This document shows positions 18,806-27,364 of a stretch of DNA of 64,000 bases, in pieces. The notes beneath the pieces were generated by a model. It had not been told where the DNA came from. It did no database searches and worked only from the letters and a program-made list of their open reading frames with translations. Made by a program: the position numbers and the translations under genes. The first letter of the stretch is position 1. Each line of letters opens with the position of its first letter. Origin of the DNA: Acinetobacter lwoffii (GTDB lineage Bacteria > Pseudomonadota > Gammaproteobacteria > Pseudomonadales > Moraxellaceae); NCBI RefSeq assembly GCF_022967985.1, contig NZ_JALJVC010000004.1, forward strand, positions 90,570 through 154,569, given 5' to 3'.

Positions 18806-19888
18806 ATGGCCAAGAAGCAGCGTAAATCCAAGAACTCTTTTTCTCAGTTTTTAAATGATAATAGTATTAAAGTCATTCTGGGCGTGGTGGCTTCGAGCAG
18901 CTTCGCCATCGCTTTTGGTCAGGAAAAAATCAGTCAGTGGGTGTCACTATCCTCTTCCAGTGATTCTGCCTGTCTGAACCAGTTTTATCGGGATGTGCCG
19001 CCATATTTGATGAAAGACAGCCTGAAAAAAGACAGCTATTCGCTGTGTTTTAATGGCTTTAATGTCGGTTATTCCGGGGTATCTAAAACGCCACTTTGGG
19101 TTGCAGAAGCCTTAACGCCAGCACGCTTAAGCCAGAAAATTCCCCGTGAAGATAATTTTCATGAAGAAGATCGGGTCAGTGCGAAGCATCGTGCCACATT
19201 GGCGGATTATCGTGGTTCAGGTTATGACCGCGGTCATATGGCGCCGAATGCGGATATGCCTAACAAGGCCGCGCAGTCTGACAGTTTTTCACTGGCCAAT
19301 ATGGTGCCGCAAGCGCCCAAGAATAATCAGCAAGTCTGGCGAGAGCTGGAAGAAGCCACCCGTGCCATTGTGACCAAGCAGAAACAGGATGTTTATGTGG
19401 TGACAGGGCCGGTCTTTGCCGGGAAGAAGCTGAAAACCATTGGCAATGGCGTGATCGTGCCAACCGCGGTCTATAAGGCGGTTTATATGCCGAAAACCGG
19501 TGCTATTGGTGCTTACTATGCACCGAATGACAATTCACTCAAAGTGCGTATTGTCAGTGTCTGCTATCTGGAAGAACAGCTTGGAATTAACCTGTTTCCG
19601 CAGCTTACCGAAGAGCAGAAACGCAATACCTATAAGCTACCACTGACCGGAAATGCCGTAAAAGCCAACCAGAAAATTGAATACTCCAACTGGGATGCAG
19701 AAAGCCAGTGTGCCGAAGAGGTTTCTGAAGAAAACCTGCAGGCATTACAACGCGAGTTTAAGTCTTCCGGTTCAGGCAGTTCGACCTCCTCAGCGACTGG
19801 TGGCGCGATAGACAACGCGACACAAGATGCCATCGTAAAACAGCTGATTGATGCCTTGTTGCAATATATTTTGCAGCTGTTGAAATAA
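18806..19888 (+). CDS. DRGH-type DNA/RNA non-specific endonuclease
   Basis: A 360-residue nuclease of the NucA/EndoG (beta-beta-alpha metal) family. D141-R-G-H144 followed by MAPNADM is the active-site motif, with H144 the general base and the Asn in the following helix the metal ligand. One hydrophobic segment at about 22-38 is a signal anchor, so the domain is likely periplasmic or exported. A Ser/Gly/Thr-rich stretch near 320-335 precedes a hydrophobic C-terminal helix. Possible jobs are nutrient nucleic-acid digestion or defence against incoming DNA; the sequence does not decide. Confidence 0.9.
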   Translation: MAKKQRKSKNSFSQFLNDNSIKVILGVVASSSFAIAFGQEKISQWVSLSSSSDSACLNQFYRDVPPYLMKDSLKKDSYSLCFNGFNVGYSGVSKTPLWVAEALTPARLSQKIPREDNFHEEDRVSAKHRATLADYRGSGYDRGHMAPNADMPNKAAQSDSFSLANMVPQAPKNNQQVWRELEEATRAIVTKQKQDVYVVTGPVFAGKKLKTIGNGVIVPTAVYKAVYMPKTGAIGAYYAPNDNSLKVRIVSVCYLEEQLGINLFPQLTEEQKRNTYKLPLTGNAVKANQKIEYSNWDAESQCAEEVSEENLQALQREFKSSGSGSSTSSATGGAIDNATQDAIVKQLIDALLQYILQLLK

Positions 19889-19967
19889 GCTTGCTGAAAA
19901 AACCAGGATTCGGGTAGCATCGACATCAGACGTTCATTGAAAAATAACAAAGACAGGTGAAGAGGAT

Positions 19968-20213
19968 ATGTTTAAAGCGTTTGAAAATGGCAGCGAATCC
20001 CATGCCATTCATGATCTGACTTTGGAAAATGATCTGGACTGCGTCAGCGTGTATGGTAACTTGCAAATCACCAAGGATCAGCAGGGACTGAAAGTGGCCA
20101 AAGCCTTGCAGGCTTTTTTGAATGATGTGGTGCAACAACTGGAAAATACACCGGATTTGCCAGAAAAAATTCAGCGTGATGACCTGGATGAAATTGAAAA
20201 TCCATTTTTATAA
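19968..20213 (+). CDS. Small conserved-looking hypothetical protein
   Basis: 81 residues, acidic and soluble (MFKAFENGSESHAIHDLTLEN), ending DLDEIENPFL. No family is recognised. GAAGAGG lies six bases before the ATG, so translation is likely. It follows the nuclease gene after 79 bases in the same direction and may share its transcript. Confidence 0.65.
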   Translation: MFKAFENGSESHAIHDLTLENDLDCVSVYGNLQITKDQQGLKVAKALQAFLNDVVQQLENTPDLPEKIQRDDLDEIENPFL

Positions 20214-20287
20214 GCGTTTTTAAACGCGATGATCTGCATGTTCCATGTAAAACATGCAGAAAAATAGAATCTAGAAATCATGGCTTT

Positions 20288-20386
20288 TTAGATGGCTTTT
20301 ATTGAAAAGCCTAATTTTTTTGCTCCCGCAATATCTCCAAACACCAGCCAGAACGTGCCGAGCAATTCGCCAAGATATTTATCCAT
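20288..20386 (-). pseudogene. aqpZ: Remnant of aquaporin Z gene (5' end only)
   Basis: The minus-strand frame begins MDKYLGELLGTFWLVFG, which closely matches the first 17 residues of aquaporin Z (known pattern M-x-K-Y-x-E-L-x-G-T-F-W-L-V). It then departs into 15 unrelated residues and stops. A functional AqpZ has about 230 residues and six membrane helices, so this is a gene whose body has been deleted. AAGGG lies about nine bases before the ATG. The recognisable stretch is short, so the identification is probable, not certain. Confidence 0.55.
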
Positions 20387-20490
20387 ATTTTAAGCCCTTA
20401 CTTTTATATTTATCATCAGGTCATAGGGGGAAGGGATTTAAGTCATGAACGCTGCTTGAAGCCCGTATATCAAACCAACATGCTGGTGGT

Positions 20491-21501
20491 TTAAGCAGCT
20501 GACATATTCTGTTGGCGCCACTGCTGCGGCGTTAGTTGGGTCCATTGCTTAAAGGCACGCTGAAACGCACTCTGTTCAGAATAACCGAGTAACATGGCAG
20601 TTTCCTGCAAACTCAAGTGCGGATCTTTCAGATATTGCATAGCCAGCATGCAGCGAATCTCCTGCATACATTGCTGATAAGTTTTGCCCTGTTTCTGCAA
20701 ATGGCGTTGTAACTGACGCACGGAAAAATTCATCTGCTCGGCAATATGTTTGATCTGGAACAGGTTTTTTTGCAGGCCAATTAGAATCGCCTGTTGCAGC
20801 TGCTGATCTACCAGAGTGGAGTACGGGAATTTTTCTAATAATGCTTTGGCCTGTTGCATCAGCAGTTTTTGCAAGGTCTGGTCGCCCTGTTTCAGTGGTC
20901 TGGACAGTTCACTGACATGCATCAATACCTGATTTTTGGCTTGAGAAAAGCGGACTTTACAGCCGAAATATTGCTCATAAAGTGCAATATTTTTAGGCAT
21001 TGCATGCTGGAAATGCACTTCATATAACTGAACCCCGTGCGGGTTCTGAACATTGGCTTTTACGAATTCCGTCATTAGCGCAATCGCGATTTCATCGGTC
21101 AGTTGGGTATTCAGATGAAAGGGAACTTCAACCCAGCCAATCGACAGATAATCGCCTTGCCATTGCAGCTGAAGTGGGCCGCCATCATAAATCAGACGAT
21201 GATAATCATGATAGCGCATAAAGGCTTCACCCAGGGTCTCACTTGAGAGGGCCAGATAGCCAATAATACCGAGGTGTTTAGCTTCAACCAGTTGGGCGAT
21301 TTCCAAGCCTAAAGCCGGTCGTTGCAGCTGTTGATCAAGTGTTGTTAACAGATCACGCCACAAGGCGAAATCAAAGCGTTCCAGATTTTGAATGGCCAAT
21401 AATTTCTCAGGGACTTCAAGCTGTTTCAACTGATAATAGTCCAAAAGTAAATGTCCTAAACCACCGTATACTGAACCTACGTAGTTTTTTAGAACCAGCA
21501 T
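20491..21501 (-). CDS. AraC-family regulator, arabinose-binding-domain type
   Basis: A 336-residue transcription factor. The N-terminal 200 residues (LGHLLLDYYQLKQL...) fit the ligand-sensing domain of the OruR/VirS-like AraC subgroup. The C-terminal 100 residues hold two helix-turn-helix motifs (IAEQMNFSVRQLQRHLQKQG and TAMLLGYSEQSAFQRAFKQW). It is divergent from the hydroxylase-like gene, and the shared intergenic region has direct repeats fitting its operator. ATG at 21501 is chosen; the longer frame would need a TTG. It probably activates the hydroxylase in response to an unknown ligand, perhaps a lipid. Confidence 0.9.
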   Translation of the reverse strand: MLVLKNYVGSVYGGLGHLLLDYYQLKQLEVPEKLLAIQNLERFDFALWRDLLTTLDQQLQRPALGLEIAQLVEAKHLGIIGYLALSSETLGEAFMRYHDYHRLIYDGGPLQLQWQGDYLSIGWVEVPFHLNTQLTDEIAIALMTEFVKANVQNPHGVQLYEVHFQHAMPKNIALYEQYFGCKVRFSQAKNQVLMHVSELSRPLKQGDQTLQKLLMQQAKALLEKFPYSTLVDQQLQQAILIGLQKNLFQIKHIAEQMNFSVRQLQRHLQKQGKTYQQCMQEIRCMLAMQYLKDPHLSLQETAMLLGYSEQSAFQRAFKQWTQLTPQQWRQQNMSAA

Positions 21502-21525
21502 TTTTAATTCTTTTATTTTGTCGTA

Positions 21526-21583
21526 TTTTGTCAATCATATTGAATATTTTGGTCAATATCTAGTCTTTTATTTAGCCTATATT
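21526..21583 (+). promoter_or_regulatory. AraC operator and promoter P1 of hydroxylase gene
   Basis: Direct repeats TTTTGTCAAT (21526-21535) and TTTTGGTCAAT (21547-21557) have TCAAT starts 22 bp apart, two helical turns. A -10 box TATATT lies at 21578-21583. This places the second repeat against the -35 region, as for an AraC activator. The same spacing recurs at 22273-22329. Confidence 0.6.
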
Positions 21584-21609
21584 AAAAATAGACCAAGAGG
21601 TAAAAGATT

Positions 21610-22254
21610 ATGTGGAAAGGTTTTCTGGCAGGACTTGTCGTCGCAAATGGATTTGAATGGTTTGCACATAAATATGTATTGCATGGTGTTCACCGGCCGG
21701 GACAGAGCCGTTATAGTCCGGTACCCGAGAGTATGCGCTCACACTGGGAGCATCACCGGATTGTGCGAAAAACGGAATTTTCCGATTTCGGCTATGTAGA
21801 AGGACTGGACAACTGGCGTACCCGCAATGAAATTGCCTCATTGGCAGTCGTCGCGACCGTTTTTGGACTCAGTTTTTATCCTTTTTCCAAAGGTATGTCA
21901 CTGGCTGCCTTATATGGTGCAGGCAACTATTATTATTTACATCGCCGGGCTCATCTGGAGCCGGAATGGGCCAAAAAGAAATTGCCCTGGCATTATGATC
22001 ATCATATGAATAGTAATCAGGATGCCAACTGGTGCGTCACCAAGCCCTGGTTTGATTATCTGCTCGGTACCCGTGTGATTTCCTCGGCAGATTTGCAGGA
22101 ACAGAATCCTTTAGGTCTGAGCTTGCCTGCACCGATCTCGAAAAAACTCAACCGCTGGGCAGAACAATATTTTCCGGTTAAATCGGCCGATGCTTCCTCT
22201 AAAATGACAAAAAATACGGTAATGAAGCAGTTAAATACGCAGGTTATGGAGTAA
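21610..22254 (+). CDS. Fatty-acid-hydroxylase/sterol-desaturase family protein
   Basis: A 214-residue membrane di-iron oxygenase. The four histidine clusters of the superfamily are present in order: HKYVLH near residue 19, HWEHH near 44, HRRAH near 114 and HYDHH near 131. These ligate the two irons that activate O2 to hydroxylate a lipid or isoprenoid. Two to three hydrophobic stretches fit membrane embedding. The substrate is unknown. The ATG has AGAGG nine bases upstream. It is divergent from an AraC regulator and preceded by that regulator's likely operator. Confidence 0.85.
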   Translation: MWKGFLAGLVVANGFEWFAHKYVLHGVHRPGQSRYSPVPESMRSHWEHHRIVRKTEFSDFGYVEGLDNWRTRNEIASLAVVATVFGLSFYPFSKGMSLAALYGAGNYYYLHRRAHLEPEWAKKKLPWHYDHHMNSNQDANWCVTKPWFDYLLGTRVISSADLQEQNPLGLSLPAPISKKLNRWAEQYFPVKSADASSKMTKNTVMKQLNTQVME

Positions 22255-22272
22255 AACAGGGCTTTGTCGTGA

Positions 22273-22329
22273 TTTGTCAATAAAATACGATTGTATTGTC
22301 AATATTGTCCTGCGGATTTCACTTATATT
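22273..22329 (+). promoter_or_regulatory. Orphan AraC-type operator and promoter P2
   Basis: TTTGTCAAT (22273-22281) and TATTGTCAAT (22294-22303) again have TCAAT starts 22 bp apart. TATATT lies at 22324-22329, 25 bases after the start of the second TCAAT, exactly as in P1. No gene follows before the terminator at 22426. A 7-bp inverted repeat TTTGCTC/GAGCAAA (22328-22349) straddles the predicted start point. Confidence 0.55.
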
Positions 22330-22335
22330 TGCTCC

Positions 22336-22450
22336 TGTCGGTGAGCAAAGCCTCATACTGATAATGTTTCTGGGTGTAATGAGTTATTTTGAATACCAAG
22401 TGCTGTAGTCTTATCTTGGTTTTATAAGGAGTCGAAAGACTCCTTTTTTT
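22336..22450 (+). ncRNA. Candidate small RNA from promoter P2
   Basis: A predicted transcript of about 115 nt, from seven bases past the P2 -10 box to the T-run of a strong terminator. Internal pairings ACCAAG/CTTGGT and CTCAT/ATGAG suggest structure. The only open frames are a 14-codon one at 22364 and a shorter one nested in it, both without a good ribosome site. A plain 3' extension of the hydroxylase mRNA is the alternative. Confidence 0.4.
22426..22450 (+). terminator. Terminator of the P2 transcript
   Basis: AAGGAGTC-gaaa-GACTCCTT is a perfect 8-bp stem with a GNRA-like tetraloop and a seven-T tail. Confidence 0.92.
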
Positions 22451-22488
22451 GTCCCGTATTTGCTGTGTTGTTTTATTTAAGGCATAAA

Positions 22489-22515
22489 AAAAGAGTGTTT
22501 ATAAAAACACTCTTT
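22489..22515 (-). terminator. hisF terminator
   Basis: AAAGAGTGTTT and AAACACTCTTT form a stem past the hisF stop; on the minus strand a T-run follows. Confidence 0.88.
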
Positions 22516-22539
22516 AATCAAATCATCATCTAAAACGGC

Positions 22540-23298
22540 TTAGAGGCGCATTTCAATGCCTTGGGCTGCCATATAGGCTTTGGCTTCCGGAATGGTGTGC
22601 TGGCCAAAATGGAAAATTGAAGCTGCCAGTACTGCATCAGCACCACCATGGATAATGCCGTCCGCCAAATGCTGTAAATTACCCACACCACCAGAAGCAA
22701 TCGTCGGTACCGTGACGCGGTCATTGATGGCACGCATCAGGGCAATGTCGTAACCGGCTTTGGTGCCATCGGCATCCATCGAAGTAATCAGTAATTCACC
22801 TGCGCCGAAGTCAGCCATTTTCACAGCCCATTCAATCGCATCAATCCCGGTTTCTTTACGGCCACCGTGGGTGAAAATTTCCCATTTGTGGTCGCCAGTT
22901 TTTTTGGCATCAATTGCAACAACGATACACTGTGCGCCAAAGCGTTGAGACGCTTCCTGCACAAACTCGGGATTATAAATCGCAGCCGAGTTGATGCTGA
23001 CTTTGTCTGCACCGGCATTGAGTAATAGACGGATATCTTCGACTTTACGTACACCGCCACCGACAGTCAGGGGTACAAAAACCGATTCGGCCATGCGTTC
23101 TACTGTACGATAAGTGGTATCGCGTCCATGATGTGTAGCGGTAATATCAAGGAAAGTAATTTCATCGGCACCTTGTTCATTATAACGGCGCGCCACTTCG
23201 ACCGGGTCACCCGCATCACGAATATCAAGGAACTGGACACCCTTGACCACGCGGCCGTTATCCACGTCCAGACAAGGAATAATACGTTTAGCTAGCAT
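22540..23298 (-). CDS. hisF: Imidazole glycerol phosphate synthase, cyclase subunit
   Basis: With HisH it converts PRFAR and ammonia to IGP and AICAR in histidine synthesis. The 252-residue (beta/alpha)8 barrel starts [20 protein letters not shown], with the first catalytic Asp in CLDVD. The second catalytic Asp is in the conserved [16 protein letters not shown]. The start at 23298 has GGAAAA upstream and gives the usual family length. It is unlinked to hisH and hisB, which lie about 6 kb to the right. Confidence 0.97.
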   Translation of the reverse strand: MLAKRIIPCLDVDNGRVVKGVQFLDIRDAGDPVEVARRYNEQGADEITFLDITATHHGRDTTYRTVERMAESVFVPLTVGGGVRKVEDIRLLLNAGADKVSINSAAIYNPEFVQEASQRFGAQCIVVAIDAKKTGDHKWEIFTHGGRKETGIDAIEWAVKMADFGAGELLITSMDADGTKAGYDIALMRAINDRVTVPTIASGGVGNLQHLADGIIHGGADAVLAASIFHFGQHTIPEAKAYMAAQGIEMRL

Positions 23299-23411
23299 AA
23301 ATTTTTCCAATTATTACAGCCGATTATGAAACTCACCCACGCAAGCGCTACACCTTGGCAGATGGAAACGGTATTCTAGCAAAATTATGTAAGTTTTTTC
23401 GCAGGTTTTCT

Positions 23412-24359
23412 ATGTCGGTTTATACCACTTTGACTTTAAAGGAAGTTCAGGATTTTGCGGCGCCTTATGGTTTAAAGGTGATTGATCTGATTCCCATTCA
23501 AGGCGGTATTCAAAATACCAACTACTTTTTAGTCTGCGAAGACCAGCAATATGTGCTGACCGTATTTGAAGATATGGATGAACAGGCAGCAGGTGAGCTG
23601 GTTCCTGTTTTAGAACATCTGGGTCACGCCGGGTTGGCCGTTCCAGTGCCTTTATCCCATTCAGGCAAAGCCATTCACAGTATTAAAGATAAACCGGCAC
23701 AGATTGCACCACGCCTGATGGGTGAACATCCGATGCCATCTACCGTCGCGCAGGTTGAAGCGATTGCAGTGGCTCAGGCGAAAATGCATGTGGCACTCAA
23801 AGACTTTAAATTAGAACGTAATTTTGTGCGTGATCATGCCTATTGGCTGGCCGTTTCTCAAGAGATTAAACCAAGTTTAAGTCCGGCAGATAAAGTCTTG
23901 CTCGGTAAATTATTAGGTTTATATGAGGCGTTGACGGCGGTATATCCGGATCGTCCACGTGGTTTCATTCATTCGGATCTGTTCCGGGATAATACCTTAT
24001 TTGATGGCGATCAGCTGAATGGCATTCTGGATTTTTATGAGCTGAATAAAGATGAGTGGTTGTTTGATATCGCCATTACGTTAAATGACTTCTGTACCGA
24101 ATATCCTGACGTAATCTTAAACGAAGAAAAAGCGATTGCCTTTTTAAATGCCTATGAAACGATTCGTTCTTTAACCAGTGATGAACGCGCTTGCCTGGAA
24201 TTGTATCTGGCTATGGCAGCAGGACGGTTCTGGATGATGCGTCTGCAGGTGGCTCAGCGTAATGCAGCATTAGGCCGTACCGGCGAAGATATTTTGCAAA
24301 AAAATCCGGATGAAATGCGTAATATGCTGATTGAACGCTTAAAATTCGTCACCGCTTAA
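23412..24359 (+). CDS. thrB: Homoserine kinase, ThrB type II (APH fold)
   Basis: Phosphorylates homoserine in threonine synthesis. The 315-residue protein belongs to the aminoglycoside-phosphotransferase-like homoserine kinases found in Pseudomonas and Acinetobacter, not the GHMP type of E. coli. The ATP-binding N-lobe contains GGIQNTNYFLV near residue 29. The catalytic loop is FIHSDLFRDNTLF near 182 and the metal Asp is in GILDFYELNKDEW. The start MSVYTTLTL is chosen over an upstream in-frame start. It is divergent from hisF and followed by two genes in the same direction. Confidence 0.93.
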   Translation: MSVYTTLTLKEVQDFAAPYGLKVIDLIPIQGGIQNTNYFLVCEDQQYVLTVFEDMDEQAAGELVPVLEHLGHAGLAVPVPLSHSGKAIHSIKDKPAQIAPRLMGEHPMPSTVAQVEAIAVAQAKMHVALKDFKLERNFVRDHAYWLAVSQEIKPSLSPADKVLLGKLLGLYEALTAVYPDRPRGFIHSDLFRDNTLFDGDQLNGILDFYELNKDEWLFDIAITLNDFCTEYPDVILNEEKAIAFLNAYETIRSLTSDERACLELYLAMAAGRFWMMRLQVAQRNAALGRTGEDILQKNPDEMRNMLIERLKFVTA

Positions 24360-24386
24360 ACAATCAAATCAACAGGGATAGGGAAT

Positions 24387-25013
24387 ATGCGCGATCAGGG
24401 ACGCTTAGTGGAATGGTTTGATGACCAAGGCTATGGTTTTATCCAGCCCAGTGATCCGGCCAAAGATCGCGTATTTCTGCATATCAAGGACTTTGCCAAG
24501 CCTGGGCCACGTCCAATCGTGGGCTGTGCGCTGGATTATCTGGTCATTCTGGATGAACGCGGCCGTTATCGTGCGCAGCAGGTGATGTACCTGAAAGCAG
24601 TACAAGCCAAAAGTCTGCAAGCAAAATTCAAACCCTCCAAGCCACAGCAGACACAGAAATTACAGCCGATGCAGATTGCCTGTGTGGCCTATATTCTTTT
24701 ACTGGTGGCTTTGACCTTGGGTGGTTTACTGAGTGGACTGGTGTTGTTGCTGGTCAGCCTGATGAATGCGCTCAGCTACTGGCTTTATGCCCAAGACAAA
24801 GAAGCAGCCCAGTTGGGCAACCGTCGTATTCCGGAAAATACTCTGCATCTGGTGGCTTTCTTGGGCGGCTGGCCAGCAGCATGGCTGGCACAGCAGAAAT
24901 TACGGCATAAAACACAAAAACAACCTTTCCGGCAGATATATTTTTGTACCATAGTCTTTAACATCATTTTGATTATATGGCTAATTTCCCCATTGAATAG
25001 TTTAAATATCTAG
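24387..25013 (+). CDS. Cold-shock domain / DUF1294 fusion membrane protein
   Basis: A 208-residue fusion. Residues 1-70 are a cold-shock nucleic-acid-binding domain (GRLVEWFDDQGYGFIQPSD is RNP1-like, and VFLHIKDF is RNP2-like). A linker rich in Gln and Lys follows. Then come three to four membrane helices with the DUF1294 signature SYWLYAQDKEAAQLGNRRIPE and GGWPAAWLAQQ. The result would be a membrane-tethered nucleic-acid-binding protein; its role is unknown. This architecture occurs in other gammaproteobacteria. GGGATAGGG precedes the ATG. Confidence 0.9.
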   Translation: MRDQGRLVEWFDDQGYGFIQPSDPAKDRVFLHIKDFAKPGPRPIVGCALDYLVILDERGRYRAQQVMYLKAVQAKSLQAKFKPSKPQQTQKLQPMQIACVAYILLLVALTLGGLLSGLVLLLVSLMNALSYWLYAQDKEAAQLGNRRIPENTLHLVAFLGGWPAAWLAQQKLRHKTQKQPFRQIYFCTIVFNIILIIWLISPLNSLNI

Positions 25014-25034
25014 GGGGAAGTACTAGGAGGGGAC

Positions 25035-25430
25035 GTGAACTATTCCATTGATAAAGATTCAAACCGCACACTGACTTTTGCACTGTACATTTTATATATT
25101 GTGGCCATTTTTAGTGCTGGCCTGCTGGCTCTTGTGGCGTTGATCATTAACTATGTGAAACGGCACGATGTGCGCGGTTCCATCTTTGAAAGCCATTTTA
25201 CCTGGCAGATCCGCAGTTTCTGGTGGTATCTGTTCTGGAATATCGTCGCCTTTATTCCATTTTTCTTTTTGTTCTTTACCGGTGAAGATCCTAACCTGTT
25301 TGCAGGGGTCGCATTTGGTGCATCCGCGTTCTGTTTAGTGGTGGTGGTTTTGGCCTGGATCTGGATTGTGTATCGGGCGATTCGCGGCATCATGCGCTTA
25401 AATGACAATAGACCGATGTATAGCAAATAA
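25035..25430 (+). CDS. Small membrane protein, DUF4870-like
   Basis: 131 residues with three hydrophobic helices near 14-40, 59-80 and 88-115. The pattern with WQIRSFWWYLFW and a C-terminal IWIVYRAIRGIMRLND resembles DUF4870-type proteins. The start is GTG, supported by a strong AGGAGG a few bases before it. It follows the cold-shock/DUF1294 gene after 21 bases and is likely co-transcribed. Function is unknown. Confidence 0.8.
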   Translation: MNYSIDKDSNRTLTFALYILYIVAIFSAGLLALVALIINYVKRHDVRGSIFESHFTWQIRSFWWYLFWNIVAFIPFFFLFFTGEDPNLFAGVAFGASAFCLVVVVLAWIWIVYRAIRGIMRLNDNRPMYSK

Positions 25431-25452
25431 TTTTAGCCGTATTTCCCTAGAG

Positions 25453-25481
25453 AAAAAAATCCCTCTTTTTCAGGGGGATTT
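25453..25481. terminator. Bidirectional terminator
   Basis: AAATCCC pairs with GGGATTT between the membrane-protein gene and the converging EamA gene. Confidence 0.75.
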
Positions 25482-25488
25482 AGCGGAA

Positions 25489-26418
25489 TTAAGAAAGATC
25501 TTGCTTTAATTCTTCTGTTGGTTGTTTTCTTAAAAACTTCGGTTTCCATTCACTGGCAATCACGCCCAGTACCACCAGCAATCCGCCTAATAAAGCCAGT
25601 GACGGTAAACGTTCTCCGGCCAGACGGCCAAACAGGGCTGCCCATACCGGTTCGCCGGCATAGATAATCGCTGCCTGTGATGGGTCGACCATGCGCTGCG
25701 CCCAGTTCATCACCAGTTGAATCAAGGCACTGGCAATGCCCAAACCGACTAAAATCCCTGCCAGATGCCAGTGGAATTCAGGTAGCTGAGATTCACCTAA
25801 AACAGGTGCGATCATAAAGCAGAACAGGGACGCAAAAATCAGTTGCAGCACGGTGACCCGGCGTACATTCACCTGCTCGACAAAATGGCTGATAAAAATA
25901 ATCTCCAGTGCAATCGCAATCGAACCGAGCAAAGTCAGGGTTTGCCCGAAACTGAGCTGAATCGCAGCAAAACCATTTCCTGTCAAAAACACCAGACCGA
26001 TAAAGGCAAACAGCGCTCCGATCCAGGTCATGACATGCGGTTTTTTACGGAACATGAGCCAGAGCAGGATCGGAACCAGCGGAACATACAAGGCCGTTAA
26101 AAAAGCCGACTCACTGCTGCTGATGGTCTGCAAACCCACAGTTTGGGTGCCGTAGCCGATGGCGATCATGATCCCAATTACCGCGCCAGCGAACACCTCT
26201 TTCAGGTTCATGCCTTTTAGCGACTTTAGGGAAATCAGGGTGACGGCAAGCGCTGCTGCAGCAAAACGCAGGCCGACAAACATAATCGGACTGCTAAAGT
26301 TCAGCCCGTATTGCACGGTAGTAAAACTGCCACCCCAGATAATGGTGATCAGGATCAAGGCGAGTTGCGGCGCTTTCACCATCCAGCCGGAGTGATTTTT
26401 GGAAATAAGTGTAGACAT
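25489..26418 (-). CDS. EamA/DMT family permease
   Basis: A 309-residue inner-membrane transporter with ten hydrophobic helices in two EamA repeats. The first repeat starts LALILITIIWGGSFTTVQYG. The second ends IYAGEPVWAALFGRLAGERL...GGLLVVLGV, the typical motif of drug/metabolite exporters of the RhaT/YdcZ-like group. The substrate is unknown. There is little ribosome-binding signal at the ATG used; a later in-frame Met (residue 13) is possible. It lies downstream of hisA in the same direction, but a terminator separates them. Confidence 0.88.
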   Translation of the reverse strand: MSTLISKNHSGWMVKAPQLALILITIIWGGSFTTVQYGLNFSSPIMFVGLRFAAAALAVTLISLKSLKGMNLKEVFAGAVIGIMIAIGYGTQTVGLQTISSSESAFLTALYVPLVPILLWLMFRKKPHVMTWIGALFAFIGLVFLTGNGFAAIQLSFGQTLTLLGSIAIALEIIFISHFVEQVNVRRVTVLQLIFASLFCFMIAPVLGESQLPEFHWHLAGILVGLGIASALIQLVMNWAQRMVDPSQAAIIYAGEPVWAALFGRLAGERLPSLALLGGLLVVLGVIASEWKPKFLRKQPTEELKQDLS

Positions 26419-26445
26419 GCCAGGAGATCAGAAAATTAAAAAAAT

Positions 26446-26471
26446 AAAAAAGAGGTCCGAAGACCTCTTTT
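26446..26471 (-). terminator. hisA terminator
   Basis: AAAAGAGGTC and GACCTCTTTT flank a short loop just past the hisA stop. Confidence 0.88.
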
Positions 26472-26484
26472 ACAGCAGACTTAA

Positions 26485-27219
26485 TTATAGCGCCTGTTGC
26501 TCATCTAGCAATAACTGTGCTTCACGCAAGCTTAATGTACCTTCGTAAATCGCACGGCCGGTAATTGCACCTAAAATACCCGGTTGGTCTTTCAGGTTAC
26601 GCACGTCATCCAGATTGGTCACGCCGCCTGAAGCAATCACAGGCAAACCTGAGTATTGCGCCAGATTCACGGTTTGCTCAATATTCACACCCTGCATCAT
26701 GCCATCACGCGCGATATCCGTGTAGACAATGCTTGACACGCCCGCATCGGCAAAACGTTTCGCCAGGTCAGTAGCCTTGACATCAGTCACATTGGCCCAG
26801 CCATCTGTTGCTACCATGCCATTCATGGCATCAATCCCAACAATAATATGACCAGCAAATTTTCGACATGCTTCTTCAACAAATTCAGGATCCTGAACTG
26901 CTTTGGTGCCAATGATCACAAAAGAAACACCGGCTTGCAGATAATGCTCAATGGTTTCCAGAGAACGGATACCACCACCAATCTGGATCGGCAAATCAGG
27001 TTGAGATCGGACAATGGCTTCAACCACTGGCTTATGGATTGGTGTACCTGCGAAAGCACCGTTTAAATCTACTAAATGTAAGCGGCGAGCGCCTTCATTT
27101 ACCCAATGCTGTGCTGTTGCGACCGGATCGTCTGAAAATACGGTATCGTCTTCCATACGACCTTGTTTTAAACGGACACATTTGCCATCTTTCAGGTCAA
27201 TTGCAGGGATGATCAGCAT
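26485..27219 (-). CDS. hisA: ProFAR isomerase (phosphoribosylformimino-AICAR-P isomerase)
   Basis: Fourth enzyme of histidine synthesis, opening the ribose of ProFAR to give PRFAR, the HisF/HisH substrate. It is a 244-residue half-barrel repeat protein like HisF. The N-terminus is [19 protein letters not shown] with catalytic Asp 8, and [13 protein letters not shown] near 165 holds the second catalytic Asp. AAGGAG lies nine bases before the ATG. It is transcribed alone; hisH-hisB lies about 1.7 kb upstream on the same strand with other genes between. Confidence 0.97.
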   Translation of the reverse strand: MLIIPAIDLKDGKCVRLKQGRMEDDTVFSDDPVATAQHWVNEGARRLHLVDLNGAFAGTPIHKPVVEAIVRSQPDLPIQIGGGIRSLETIEHYLQAGVSFVIIGTKAVQDPEFVEEACRKFAGHIIVGIDAMNGMVATDGWANVTDVKATDLAKRFADAGVSSIVYTDIARDGMMQGVNIEQTVNLAQYSGLPVIASGGVTNLDDVRNLKDQPGILGAITGRAIYEGTLSLREAQLLLDEQQAL

Positions 27220-27364
27220 GCTTTCGCTCCTTGCTTAATCTTTAGAATGAATTTGAGTGTATTCATCTTAGCAAATAAAGTCGAAATTTCTAACTCTTAA
27301 ACGGTATGAATAAAGAAAACCTGTCCATAGATAGGTAGCAGTGAGGTAATTTATTTTAATGGTT

